From a virus, in IMG/VR virus record IMGVR_UViG_3300010354_000710, positions 1-22,773 of that record: a stretch of DNA of 22,773 nt. One strand, 5' to 3'. Every line of letters begins with the position of its first letter. The first letter of the stretch is position 1. The notes beneath the pieces were generated by a model. It did no database searches. It had not been told where the DNA came from and saw only the letters and a list, made by a program, of their open reading frames with translations. This document shows positions 1 through 8,417 of the stretch, one piece after another. The position numbers were made by a program, and so were the translations under genes.

Positions 1-48
1 GGTGTATTCTGACCACGGCAAATTCCTAGCGTCTGGCCGCAAAACCTT

Positions 49-144
49 CTAACGCCAAGGGATTTCGGCAGTCGGACCCCGACCCCGTTCGCCCTTTGTT
101 AGGTGAACCGTTAGCCTAACAACGTGTCCCTAACGGCCTCTAAC
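49..144. promoter_or_regulatory. CTAAC-word cluster, candidate terminase (cos/pac) site
   Basis: The leader before the small terminase gene carries six copies of CTAAC or its complement GTTAG: CTAAC at 49-53, 116-120, 130-134 and 140-144, and GTTAG at 98-102 and 110-114. The copies at 110-120 form a perfect inverted repeat with a one-base spacer (GTTAG-C-CTAAC). Most copies read YCTAAC followed by A or G. Phages of this gene order often have their cos or pac site directly upstream of the small terminase, where that protein binds repeated sites. I infer such a role here. An operator or promoter-linked site is the alternative. No gene is seen in 1-146. Confidence 0.35.
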
Positions 145-146
145 AA

Positions 147-713
147 GTGGCAGAGCTGCTCAAGCCCGCCGAGTTCGCCGCAATCAAGGGAGTGAGCCGA
201 GCAACGATGCACGACGCCATGAAGGCGCGCATCGCTGGCGCCGTGGTGGAGGTTGACGGCCGCCGACTTGTTGATCGCGACCTGGCCCTGGAGCTCTGGG
301 ACAAGAACACCAGGCGCAACAACAATGCCAAGACCGGACTGCCGCAGGATCGCAGGGAGCGGCTGCCCAAGGCGGCCCAACCACCCAATCCGCCAACAGA
401 TCATGAGCTGCAGGCCTTCATTCAGGGCCTGCCCGAGGATCAGATTCCGGACCTGAACGACAGCCGTGCCAGGCGTGAGCATTACCTGGCGGAGAAGGCG
501 CGCCTCGATGCGCTGCAGGGCCGGAAGGAGCTGCTGCCTGCTGATCAGGTGAAGGCCGAAGCCTTCAACCTGGCCCGTGCCCTGCGCGATGGACTGATGC
601 GTGTGGCCGACCGCCTGGCGCCGACGCTGGCCGCCACGGCTGACGCGCGGCAGGTTCACCACCTGCTGACCGAGGAGATCCGGGTGGCGCTGCGGAGCCT
701 GGGCGATGCCTGA
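147..713 (+). CDS. terS: Terminase small subunit (Nu1/TerS-like)
   Basis: Likely the DNA-recognition subunit of the packaging motor, which binds the phage DNA and loads the large subunit. The 188-residue product begins with a helix-turn-helix-like segment (residues about 5-45, LLKPAEFAAIKGVSRATMHD), typical of the DNA-binding end of Nu1-type proteins. A charged linker and a helical C-terminal half (about 105-185) for oligomerisation and TerL contact follow. The start is GTG at 147, right after the CTAAC cluster; no better ATG keeps the HTH. The gene overlaps the large terminase start by 8 bases. The family call rests on the N-terminal motif, the position and the size; overall similarity to lambda Nu1 would be low. 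Confidence 0.75.
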   Translation: MAELLKPAEFAAIKGVSRATMHDAMKARIAGAVVEVDGRRLVDRDLALELWDKNTRRNNNAKTGLPQDRRERLPKAAQPPNPPTDHELQAFIQGLPEDQIPDLNDSRARREHYLAEKARLDALQGRKELLPADQVKAEAFNLARALRDGLMRVADRLAPTLAATADARQVHHLLTEEIRVALRSLGDA

Positions 714-2601
714 CGGTGCAGCGGTCTACCGGGCGGCCTTCCTCGAAGGACTGATGCCACCGGCCCCGATGACGGTGGATCAGTGGGCCGATCAGTACCG
801 GATCCTGAGCGGCAAGGGTGCCAGCGAGCCCGGCCCCTGGAGGACGGATCGAACGCCATATCTGCGCGAGCCGATGCAGTGCCTGAGCCCGAGCAGCCCG
901 GTTCGGCGGGTGGTGCTGATGTTCGGCAGTCAGATGGGCAAGACCGAGGTGGTGCTGAACTGGCTGGGGGCGATCATCCACCTGTGGCCCGGCCCGGTGA
1001 TGCTGGTTCAGCCCACCGAGCTGATGGCCAAGCGCCTCAACAGCCAGCGGCTGCGGCCCCTGCTGCGTGAAACGCCGGTGCTGGCAGAGCGGATCGCGCC
1101 GGAGCGGTCCCGCGATTCCGGCAACAGCATGTTCCTCAAGGACTTCCAGGGCGGCGTGTTCGTGCTGACCGGCGCGAACTCTGGCAGCGGCCTGCAGTCC
1201 ATGCCGGCCGCCTACCTGCTGGCGGATGAGGTGAGCAGCTACCCCATGGAGGCCGACGACAAGGGCGACCCGCTGGAGAACGCCGAGGCCCGGACCTCAA
1301 CGTTCCCCATGGGCAAGATCCTGGTCACCAGCACGCCCGGCACCCGTGGCGCCTGTCGGATCACGGCGGAGTTCGAGACACGATCAGATCAGCGCCGGCT
1401 GGCTGCGTTCATGCCCTGTTGTGGTGCGCATGAGGTGATCCGCTGGCGTGAGCACATGGCATGGGACCGGCCCGATGGGGAGGTGTGGTGCCAGTGCCCG
1501 GCCTGTGGCGAACGGGTGGCGCAGCACCACAAGAGCACCATGCTGGCCGGTGCGCAGTGGCGGGCCAGCGCAGCAGGCGACGGCCAGACCGCTGGGTTCC
1601 ACCTGCCGGCCTGGTATGCCCCGGCGGGCTGGACACCGTGGGAGCAGATCCGGGACGAGTTCCTGCGGGCCAAGGACGATCCCCTGCTGCTGAAGGGCTG
1701 GGTGAACAAGCGAGCGGCGGAAGCCTGGGAGGATGAGGCCGTGGCCAGGATCAATGCCGATGGCCTGATGGCCAGGGCAGCGGCGGACCCCTACCCGACC
1801 GGCCACTGCCCCGCCGGGGTGCTGCTGCTGCTGGCTGGCGTGGACACGCAGGACACCTGGCTAGAGGTGAGCGTATGGGGTTTCGGGCGTGGTGAGGAGA
1901 GCTGGCTGATCTGGCATCAGAAGATCGAAGGCAACCCGGCAGAGCCTGAGGTGTGGCAGCAGCTCGACACGATCCGCGCGACCGAATGGCCCCGCGAGGG
2001 TGGCGGCACCCTGCGCATCCGGCACACCGCGATCGACTCCGGCGGCCACTTCACGCAGGAGGTGTATGAGCACGCCCGCCAGCGGACGCGCGAGGGCGTA
2101 GTGCCGGTGAAGGGCAGCAGCACCAGGGCGGCGCCGCTGCTGGGGAAGGGATCAAAGCAGGATGTGAACTGGCGCGGCCGGCTGCTGAAAGGTGGGGTGA
2201 CCCTCTACGCGGTCGGCACCGACACCGCGAAGCGCACCCTCTACGGCCGGCTGAAGATCACGCAGCCCGGCCCCGGTTTCGTCCACTTCGGGCAGAACGC
2301 GACCGATGAGTACCTGGAAGGGCTGACCTGTGAGCGGCTGGTGCCGCGCATGGTCAAGGGGTTTCAGGTGCTGGAGTGGACGAAGCCGGGCGGCGCCAGG
2401 AACGAACCGCTCGATACGGCGGTTTATGCGCTGGCCGCGCTGGAGCTGGTGAAGCGCCGCTACAACCGGGCCACGATGTGGGACCAGCTCGAAGCCGCCC
2501 TGCAGCAGGCCCCGGCCACCCCGGCCACCCCAGCTGCGACATCATCGCCGCGGCGCAGGGGCGGGCCGCCGCGCTCCGGCGGATTCGTGGGGAGCTGGTA
2601 A
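706..2601 (+). CDS. terL: Terminase large subunit, GpA family
   Basis: ATPase-nuclease that drives DNA into the prohead and cuts concatemers. At 631 residues it matches the length of the lambda gpA family. Walker A is GSQMGKT at residues 74-80. A Walker B-like strand ends in LLADE at 171-175, with the acidic pair D174/E175. A zinc-ribbon-like segment follows at about 230-270, with CC early and CPACG later. The nuclease domain starts near residue 378 with LAGVDTQ, whose aspartate (about 380) is the expected first metal ligand, and a second acidic-rich part lies near the C-terminus (EPLDTAVYAL). The first ATG, 8 bases inside terS, suggests translational coupling. The C-terminal tail is Pro/Ala/Arg-rich and probably flexible. 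Confidence 0.95.
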   Translation: MPDGAAVYRAAFLEGLMPPAPMTVDQWADQYRILSGKGASEPGPWRTDRTPYLREPMQCLSPSSPVRRVVLMFGSQMGKTEVVLNWLGAIIHLWPGPVMLVQPTELMAKRLNSQRLRPLLRETPVLAERIAPERSRDSGNSMFLKDFQGGVFVLTGANSGSGLQSMPAAYLLADEVSSYPMEADDKGDPLENAEARTSTFPMGKILVTSTPGTRGACRITAEFETRSDQRRLAAFMPCCGAHEVIRWREHMAWDRPDGEVWCQCPACGERVAQHHKSTMLAGAQWRASAAGDGQTAGFHLPAWYAPAGWTPWEQIRDEFLRAKDDPLLLKGWVNKRAAEAWEDEAVARINADGLMARAAADPYPTGHCPAGVLLLLAGVDTQDTWLEVSVWGFGRGEESWLIWHQKIEGNPAEPEVWQQLDTIRATEWPREGGGTLRIRHTAIDSGGHFTQEVYEHARQRTREGVVPVKGSSTRAAPLLGKGSKQDVNWRGRLLKGGVTLYAVGTDTAKRTLYGRLKITQPGPGFVHFGQNATDEYLEGLTCERLVPRMVKGFQVLEWTKPGGARNEPLDTAVYALAALELVKRRYNRATMWDQLEAALQQAPATPATPAATSSPRRRGGPPRSGGFVGSW

Positions 2602-2619
2602 GACTGTGTACCGTGGGCT

Positions 2620-3195
2620 ATGCCAATCCCCGCCACGATTCGCGCCGGCGACACGGTGCAATGGGTTGAGCCTCAGCAGCTCGACCTGAACGGCAACGCT
2701 GCGACCTCGGCCAGCTGGGTGTTGACCACCTTCCTGAGGTTTCACGCGACGCACGAAGGCGCCACGGTGACCGGCACAGCGCGAACGGATGGCGGCTGGG
2801 ACAACACCATCAGCGCCACGACCACTGCCGGCTTCGATGCGGGTCAGTGGTTCTGGCAGAGCCTGATCACCAGCGGCGCCACGGTGATCACCGTCGGCAG
2901 CGGATCATTTCAGACCCTGCCCAGCCTCAGCTATACCGGGCAGCCGGCGTCTTATGACGGCCGCAGCCAGGCAGAGCAGGACCTGGAGGCGGTGCAGGCG
3001 GCGATTCGGGCGATCGTCTCGAAGAATGCCAAGGCGTACACGATCGGGAGCCGCAGCTTCACCTACGCCGACCTCGGCCAGCTGATGGAACGCGAGGCGC
3101 AGCTGAAGGCGATCGTTGCCCGCGAGCGAGCAGCTGAGAAGGTGGCCGCCGGCCTGGGTGATCCACGGTCGCTGTTCGTGAGGTTCGGCCGATGA
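2620..3195 (+). CDS. gpW-like head-tail connector with extra N-terminal beta domain
   Basis: The 191-residue product lies between terL and the portal, exactly where lambda carries W. The C-terminal third (about 120-185) has the gpW pattern: a helix (DLEAVQAAIRAIVSKN), a short beta hairpin (YTIGSRSFTYADL) and a second helix (LMEREAQLKAIVARER). gpW enters the portal vertex after packaging and completes the connector. The first 110 residues are unlike gpW: a Thr/Gly-rich beta segment (TVTGTARTDGGWDNTISATT) that looks like an Ig-like or other beta-sandwich domain. The ATG at 2620 follows an 18-base gap. The stop overlaps the portal start by 4 bases. The gpW-like half is fairly secure; the role of the N-terminal half is unknown. 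Confidence 0.7.
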   Translation: MPIPATIRAGDTVQWVEPQQLDLNGNAATSASWVLTTFLRFHATHEGATVTGTARTDGGWDNTISATTTAGFDAGQWFWQSLITSGATVITVGSGSFQTLPSLSYTGQPASYDGRSQAEQDLEAVQAAIRAIVSKNAKAYTIGSRSFTYADLGQLMEREAQLKAIVARERAAEKVAAGLGDPRSLFVRFGR

Positions 3196-4790
3196 GCAAG
3201 CGGAAGCGCAAGGCGCAGCAGCCCGCCACGGGCCCGGCCCCCAGGCGCCGGGCCTACGAGGGCGCCATGGTCAGCAGGCTGACGGCGGACTGGGTGACCA
3301 GCTCCACCAGCGCCGACGCCGAGATCGACGGCAGCCTGGTACGGCTGCGCAACCGCAGCCGGCAGCTTGTCAGGGACAACGGCTACGCACAGCAGGCGTT
3401 GCGCTGCATCGTCAGCAATGTGATCGGAACGGGCGTGAGGATGCAGGCCCAGGTTCCGATGCAACGTGGCCGCGGCCGGCTCGACACCGCGATCAATGAC
3501 GCGATTGAACGGCGATGGGCGGCATGGTGCCATGCCGACACTTGCCACGCAGCGGGTCAGCTGAGCCTGCAGGAGATCGCCCGCCTGGCCTGGCGGGCCA
3601 CTGCCGAATCCGGCGAGGTGTTCATCCGCCTGGTGCCGGAGGCGATGGGCGCGGGCGTGGTGCCGTTGGCGCTGGAGATCCTGGAGGCCGACCTATGCGA
3701 CGAGGGCAAGACCAGCGGCCCCGATGCCAGCGGCAACGAGTGGCGCATGGGCGTGCGCGTCAACCGCTGGGGCAGGCCGCTGTCCTATCGGTTCCGCACC
3801 CGCCACCCCGGCGATGTTTCCGGCTCTGTCGGCTACGACGTGGTAGACGTTCCAGCCGATCAGATCATCCACCTGCGCCGCATCGAGCGGCCGGGCCAGA
3901 CCCGGGGCGTGCCATGGTTCGCCGCGGCCATCAAGGCCCTGCATCACCTCGCCGGTTACCAGGAGGCAGAGGTGGTCAGGGCCCGCGCGGCCTCCTCGTT
4001 GATGGGCTTCATCACCAGCCCAGAGGGCGAGCTGATCGGCGATGACGTCTACGACGCCGAGCGGGTGACCAACTTCGAGCCCGGTGCGTTCAAGTACCTA
4101 GCGCCCGGCGAATCCGTCAGCGTGCCGCAGCTCGACGCGCCTGATGGGCAGTTTGAGCCGTTCCTTCGGGCGATGCTGCGGGGCGTGGCTGCATCGACTG
4201 GCTGCAGTTTCGAGCAGGTGAGCAACGACTACAGCCAGAGCAACTACAGCTCAAACCGGATGAGCCGGCAGGATTCGATCGAGATGTGGAAGGGTGAGCA
4301 GCAGTACGCCATCGAGCATTTCTATCGGCCGATCTTCGCCCGCTGGATGGATGCAGCGGTAGCGGTCGGAGACCTGCAGCTGCCGAACTACGACGCGCTC
4401 CGCGAGCGTTACCAGGCTGTGCGCTGGTATCCGCGCGCCTGGGGTTTCCTGGATCCACAGGTGGAGATCGGCGCCTACAAGGACGCCGTGCGCTGCGGCT
4501 TCATGACACAGGCGCAGGTTGTTGCAGAGCAGGGCGGCGACCTGGCGGAGCTTATGCGCGACCTCGCTGCAGAGCGCGAGCTGGCGCAGGAGCTCGGCCT
4601 CACCCTCGACATCGATGCCGGCAAGGTCAGCAGCGCCGGCTTGACGCAGGCTCGCCCGCCTGGATCGATCATCCCGCAGGATCCCTACGCCGCAGAGGAC
4701 ACGGCAGCGCAGGCCAGCAGCGACAGCCAGGACGAGCCGGAATCCCCCGACGATCCCGAGGACAGCGACGACATGGAGGAGCCCACCTGA
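3192..4790 (+). CDS. Portal protein, lambda gpB family
   Basis: Forms the dodecameric ring at the capsid vertex through which DNA enters and leaves. At 532 residues it has the usual length. Lambda-type portal signatures are visible: an N-terminal basic stretch, then NGYAQQALRCIVSNVIGTG (about 60-80), the central RATAESGEVFIRLVPE segment, DVPADQIIHLRRIERPGQTRGVPW (about 220-242), and the clip/stem-side block with NDYSQSNYSSNRMSRQD (about 345-361). The C-terminus is Asp/Glu/Ser/Pro-rich and disordered. The ATG overlaps the preceding stop (ATGA). The final TGA shares one base with the capsid polyprotein start, which has a strong GGAGGA Shine-Dalgarno inside the end of this gene. Confidence 0.95.
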   Translation: MSKRKRKAQQPATGPAPRRRAYEGAMVSRLTADWVTSSTSADAEIDGSLVRLRNRSRQLVRDNGYAQQALRCIVSNVIGTGVRMQAQVPMQRGRGRLDTAINDAIERRWAAWCHADTCHAAGQLSLQEIARLAWRATAESGEVFIRLVPEAMGAGVVPLALEILEADLCDEGKTSGPDASGNEWRMGVRVNRWGRPLSYRFRTRHPGDVSGSVGYDVVDVPADQIIHLRRIERPGQTRGVPWFAAAIKALHHLAGYQEAEVVRARAASSLMGFITSPEGELIGDDVYDAERVTNFEPGAFKYLAPGESVSVPQLDAPDGQFEPFLRAMLRGVAASTGCSFEQVSNDYSQSNYSSNRMSRQDSIEMWKGEQQYAIEHFYRPIFARWMDAAVAVGDLQLPNYDALRERYQAVRWYPRAWGFLDPQVEIGAYKDAVRCGFMTQAQVVAEQGGDLAELMRDLAAERELAQELGLTLDIDAGKVSSAGLTQARPPGSIIPQDPYAAEDTAAQASSDSQDEPESPDDPEDSDDMEEPT

Positions 4791-7018
4791 TGGCGAACGT
4801 TAACGGCACCGAGATCGACCTGTTGCCGACCGAGGGCATGCGCACCGAGGCGCAGCGGTATCGGGACTGGAAGGCCGACGGGAGGCCCGGCGGGCAGGAC
4901 GCAGCAGCCGCCCGCGCCGGGCAGATCCTGAGCGGTGATGAACTGTCACCGGACACGGTGATCACCATGTCCGCCTGGTTCGCGCGGCATGAGGTGGACA
5001 AGGCCGGCGAAGGCTTCAGCCCCGGAGAGGACGGCTACCCCTCACCCGGTCGGGTGGCCTGGGCGGCCTGGGGCGGCGACCCGGGGCAGACCTGGGCTGA
5101 TGCCAAGGCCGAGCGAATCAAGGCGCTGAGAGAGGATCGCGGCGCAGTCTCTAGTCTGAATGCAACATCAACCGCGCCAATGGAGCTCAGGGATCAGCTA
5201 TCGCGTGAGCAGCTGCGCAGAGTCGAGGCGTTCGACTATGCCGCAGCGGTTCGCGCGGCAGACGATCCCGATGCTGAACCCTCCCGCTCCCTGGAGTTCT
5301 CGTTCTCAAGCGAGGCCCCTGTGGAGCGGTGGTTTGGCTCCGAGGTGCTCAGTCACGACGCCGGATCAGTCGACCTCAGCCGCCTCAATGACGGCGCCCC
5401 CCTGCTCTGGAACCACAATCCGGACCAGGTGCTGGGCGTCGTCGAACGCGGCTGGCTGGACGACGAGCGGCGCCGCGGCATGGTGTCGGTTCGATTCTCC
5501 CGCAGCGCCTTTGCTGAGGAGAAGTTGGCCGACATTCGAGACGGCATCCTGCGGAATGTGAGCGTCGGCTATGCCATCGCTGACGCGAAGCAGGAAAAGG
5601 ACGGCTCTGTGGTTGCCACCCGTTGGCAGCCCATGGAGGTGTCCGTGGTGTCGATTCCGGCTGATGCCGGCGTCGGCATCGGGCGCAGCATCAGCGCCAC
5701 ACACCCAGCGGCCCAGGCCGCCCCACCCTCAACCCATCAAACCCCCGTGGAAGAAACTCTCAATCTTGACGAGGTGCGGGCTCAGGCTGCGGCCGGAGAG
5801 CGCGCTCGCGTTGCCAGCATCACCGCCTTGACCCGCCAGCATGGCGCCGAGGATCTGGCCCAGGGCCTGATTGAATCCGGCGCCTCTGAGGCTGACGCCA
5901 TGCGCCAGGTGCTCGACGGCCTGGCCAAGCGCGCCAAGCAGCCCGCCACCCCTGCGGCCCCTGCTGCGCAGCCGATCGGCGGCGGCTCGGCTGACATCGG
6001 CCTGAGCGAGCGCGAGGCCCGCTCTTTCAGTTTCGTGCGGGCCATTCGCGCCATGGCCTACCCCCAGGACCGCGCCATGCAGGAGGCCGCGGCCTTTGAG
6101 CGCGAGGTTTCTGATGCGACCGCCTCGCAGATGGGGATGACCCGCGACGGCTTCCACGTTCCCCATGACGTGCTCCGCCGTGATCTGACCGTCGGCACCG
6201 CCAGCGCTGCCGGTGATCTCGTCTTCACCGACGCCCGCCCCGGTTCGTTCATCGAGTTGCTCCGCAACCGACTGGCCCTCTCCACCCTGGGCGCCCAGAC
6301 CCTGACCGGACTGCAGGGCCCCGTAGCCATCCCCAAGCAGACCGGCGGAGCAACCGCCTACTGGGTCGCCGAGAAGGGTGAGCCCACCGAGTCCAACCCG
6401 ACCGTGGGCCAGGTCAACCTGGCACCGAAGACCCTGGGCGCCTTCACTGAGTTCAGCCGCCGCCTGATGCTCCAGTCGTCTATCGACGTTGAGACCATGG
6501 TTCGCAACGAACTCACAACCGTGATGGCCCTGGAGATCGACCGGAGCGCCCTCTACGGCATTGGCTCCAGCAGCCAGCCGAAGGGCCTGAAGTTCATCAC
6601 GGGGCTGAACACCGAGGACTTCAACGCTGACAGCCCCACTTATGCGGAGCTGGTCAGCATGGAGACCAAGGTGAACGCCGACAACGCCGACATCGGTGCG
6701 ATGGCCTATCTCACCAACTCCACCCGGTACGGCGCCTTCAAGACAACCGAGAAGGCCAGCAGCACTGCTCAGTTCGTGCTGGAGCCCGGCGGCACGGTCA
6801 ACGGTTATGCCGTCGTTCGCTCCAATCAGGTGGAGGCCGGGGATGTTTTCTTCGGCGTGTGGAGCGCGATGATCATGGCGATGTGGGGATCGCTCACTTT
6901 GCAAGTGAACCCCTATGCACTCGACAAGAGCGGCGGCGTTCGCGTCACCGCCTTTCAGGATGTTGACGTGGCAGTCCGCTACCCCGAGTGCTTCACTCGC
7001 GGCAATAACACCCTCTGA
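4790..7018 (+). CDS. Capsid polyprotein: leader domain, prohead protease and HK97-fold major capsid protein
   Basis: A 742-residue fusion. Residues about 10-115 form a distinct leader domain (ending QTWADAKAERIKALRED) of a kind I associate with phage head proteins. Residues about 165-300 are an HK97-type prohead serine protease; the likely catalytic residues are His209 (LLWNHNPD), Ser258 (GILRNVSVGY) and possibly Glu283 (QPMEVSVVSIPAD). Residues about 320-440 are helical, matching a delta/scaffolding domain. The rest, to 742, is the HK97-fold coat (YWVAEKGEPTESNP, KTLGAFTEFSRRLML, a C-terminal VAVRYPECF). The protease would free the coat protein and remove the scaffold during maturation. The start has a good GGAGGA ribosome site. 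There is no sign of a stop or second start between the parts. Confidence 0.93.
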   Translation: MANVNGTEIDLLPTEGMRTEAQRYRDWKADGRPGGQDAAAARAGQILSGDELSPDTVITMSAWFARHEVDKAGEGFSPGEDGYPSPGRVAWAAWGGDPGQTWADAKAERIKALREDRGAVSSLNATSTAPMELRDQLSREQLRRVEAFDYAAAVRAADDPDAEPSRSLEFSFSSEAPVERWFGSEVLSHDAGSVDLSRLNDGAPLLWNHNPDQVLGVVERGWLDDERRRGMVSVRFSRSAFAEEKLADIRDGILRNVSVGYAIADAKQEKDGSVVATRWQPMEVSVVSIPADAGVGIGRSISATHPAAQAAPPSTHQTPVEETLNLDEVRAQAAAGERARVASITALTRQHGAEDLAQGLIESGASEADAMRQVLDGLAKRAKQPATPAAPAAQPIGGGSADIGLSEREARSFSFVRAIRAMAYPQDRAMQEAAAFEREVSDATASQMGMTRDGFHVPHDVLRRDLTVGTASAAGDLVFTDARPGSFIELLRNRLALSTLGAQTLTGLQGPVAIPKQTGGATAYWVAEKGEPTESNPTVGQVNLAPKTLGAFTEFSRRLMLQSSIDVETMVRNELTTVMALEIDRSALYGIGSSSQPKGLKFITGLNTEDFNADSPTYAELVSMETKVNADNADIGAMAYLTNSTRYGAFKTTEKASSTAQFVLEPGGTVNGYAVVRSNQVEAGDVFFGVWSAMIMAMWGSLTLQVNPYALDKSGGVRVTAFQDVDVAVRYPECFTRGNNTL

Positions 7019-7027
7019 CCCTGAGAC

Positions 7028-7228
7028 ATGAGGATTCGGATCCTGAAGCAGACCAGCATCAATGGCCAGCCCGCGAGGGTTGGCCAGCTGCTGGAGCCCT
7101 CCGACGCTGACGCCCGCACCCTGCTGGCGATGGGCAAAGCGGAGCCGGCGCCGATGGACCCGGATCCCGTGATCCTCACTCCCGAGGCGGCAGCGCCTCG
7201 CCCCCGCAAACCTCGCCCCCTCACCTGA
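7028..7228 (+). CDS. Small head-region protein, function unknown
   Basis: A 66-residue protein. The first 40 residues (MRIRILKQTSINGQPARVGQ) look like a small beta domain: two strands followed by a loop and a short helix ending in LLAMGKAEP. This pattern of a 'hydrophobic strand, GQ/GD turn, DADARTLLAMG' is common in tiny phage proteins found just after the capsid gene. The C-terminal 25 residues are Pro/Arg/Ala-rich and probably disordered. It sits 9 bases after the capsid gene and 2 bases before the next one, so it belongs to the head-completion cluster. I cannot assign a precise role. GC3 and codon use agree with its neighbours. Confidence 0.7.
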   Translation: MRIRILKQTSINGQPARVGQLLEPSDADARTLLAMGKAEPAPMDPDPVILTPEAAAPRPRKPRPLT

Positions 7229-7230
7229 CC

Positions 7231-7626
7231 ATGGCCCTCACCCAATACGCACTGGAGAAGCTCCAGCACTTCCCCCTTCATCCGGTGGCCTCTGAAACGG
7301 CCAACTTCACCGGCGCAACCACAAACATCGCTGACCTGAAGGATTTCGAAGGCGACATCCAGGTCATCCTCGACTCCGACGGCGGTGCATCCGGCACCCG
7401 CACCCTGGCCCTCAAGCTGCAGCACAGCGCCACCACGACCAGTGGTGACTTCGTGGATGTGACCGGCGGCGGCTTCACGTCGCTGACCACCTCGGCCAGC
7501 AAGCAGGTGATCACCCTCAACAGTGATGACCTGCGGCGCTACGTCCGACTGGTGACCACGCAAGGCGCTGGCAGCACCTACATCTATTCCGTCAACGGCT
7601 ACGGCCTGAAGAAGTACGAGGGCTGA
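7231..7626 (+). CDS. Putative capsid decoration or head-associated protein
   Basis: A 131-residue, beta-rich protein with no membrane segment. The central pattern FEGDIQVILDSDGG, TLALKLQHSA, FVDVTGGGF, then LRRYVRLVTTQGAG and YSVNGYGLKKYEG resembles a widespread group of small virion proteins encoded immediately after HK97-fold capsid genes. Its position fits a decoration protein like lambda gpD, but the sequence is not recognisably gpD, so that role is inferred from context. The ATG is 2 bases after the previous stop. The next gene starts 3 bases after its stop. Confidence 0.65.
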   Translation: MALTQYALEKLQHFPLHPVASETANFTGATTNIADLKDFEGDIQVILDSDGGASGTRTLALKLQHSATTTSGDFVDVTGGGFTSLTTSASKQVITLNSDDLRRYVRLVTTQGAGSTYIYSVNGYGLKKYEG

Positions 7627-7629
7627 TCC

Positions 7630-7908
7630 ATGGCGATTGTCGAGGATCCTGTCGTCTACCTGGAGGACCACGGAGTAACTGTCACCTCTGGGGCCATTAG
7701 TGGACTTGGCATCCTCGACATGCCTGGCGATTTTGTGCTTGGCGGGGAGGCGGTCGTGACCGATTACTCAGTCATCGCAGAAGCGTCAAAGTTTGGCAGC
7801 CTGAAGTACGGGGCGGCAATAACCGTTGCCGCAATTGCCTACATCGTCATCGACAATCGGCTGGTCGATGATGGAACATACTGTCAGATCAGCCTCAAAA
7901 AAACCTAG
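7630..7908 (+). CDS. Head-tail joining protein, gpFII-like
   Basis: A 92-residue beta-rich protein. The middle and end (GSLKYGAAITVAAIAYIVID then VDDGTYCQISLKKT) match the pattern of lambda gpFII-type proteins: a 'lrrGd.i.i....y.v......DDG....l.L' strand order. In lambda, gpFII closes the head connector and docks the tail. The gene has the right size and place. G+C is visibly lower than around it, suggesting a different history. A run of seven A residues (7897-7903) precedes the TAG stop. The ATG at 7630 is preceded by GAGGGC a few bases upstream. Confidence 0.65.
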   Translation: MAIVEDPVVYLEDHGVTVTSGAISGLGILDMPGDFVLGGEAVVTDYSVIAEASKFGSLKYGAAITVAAIAYIVIDNRLVDDGTYCQISLKKT

Positions 7909-7910
7909 CC

Positions 7911-8417
7911 ATGGCCCTCGCTGCGATCACCTCTGTTAGTTTTGCCAGGCCATCAAATACGACGGCCTACACCGCCGGCGATGTGATCGGCGCCGCTGAT
8001 GCTGGCACGCCAGCAAACGCAGGAAGTGCCGTGCACCGCCTCACTGGCGTCACGCAGTCTGACCGGTTCGTGCTGCTCAGTGACGCGCAGGTGATGATGA
8101 ACCGCTCTGACGTGCCGTCAGGAATGTCTGGCTTCCGTCTGCACTTCTACGACGCCGCGCCCGAGGCGATCCTGGACAATGCTGCGTTCAACCTGATTGC
8201 TGCCGATCGCGTGCGCTGGCGTGGCTCCGTGGACCTGCCGACCCCGCTTGACCTGGGCGACACCATCGTTGCGCAGGTGACCTATTGCGGGCTGCTGCTG
8301 CCCGTTGTGGCTGGCGCCGTGGATCTGTTTGTGCAGCTGCAGGCGTTGGGCGCGTGGACACCGGCCAGCGGCACGGTCCACACAATCCGCGCTCGTTTCG
8401 TGGAGGCCGGGATGTGA
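7911..8417 (+). CDS. Phage structural protein of unknown function
   Basis: A 168-residue beta-rich protein. It begins with a pattern often seen in head-region phage proteins (FARPSNTTAYTAGDVIGA), then alternates strands and turns (FVLLSDAQVMMN, GFRLHFYDAAPE, DLGDTIVAQVTYCG, VDLFVQLQALGAWTP). There is no signal peptide, membrane helix or catalytic motif. Its place between the head-tail joiner and the spike/fibre protein suggests a virion surface or connector role. It is in the -1 frame relative to the upstream gene, whose stop lies 2 bases before its ATG. Its end overlaps the next start within ATGTGA. Confidence 0.7.
   Translation: MALAAITSVSFARPSNTTAYTAGDVIGAADAGTPANAGSAVHRLTGVTQSDRFVLLSDAQVMMNRSDVPSGMSGFRLHFYDAAPEAILDNAAFNLIAADRVRWRGSVDLPTPLDLGDTIVAQVTYCGLLLPVVAGAVDLFVQLQALGAWTPASGTVHTIRARFVEAGM

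Noticed and set aside
5729-6904. 391-codon minus-strand open frame opposite the capsid polyprotein
   Set aside because: It is the antisense shadow of a strongly recognised coat-protein region; the translation is Gly/His/Ala-rich with no family pattern.
8285-8413. Upstream extension of the spike gene
   Set aside because: It would overlap the preceding gene by 133 bases; the GTG at 8414 within ATGTGA fits the coupling pattern of this operon.
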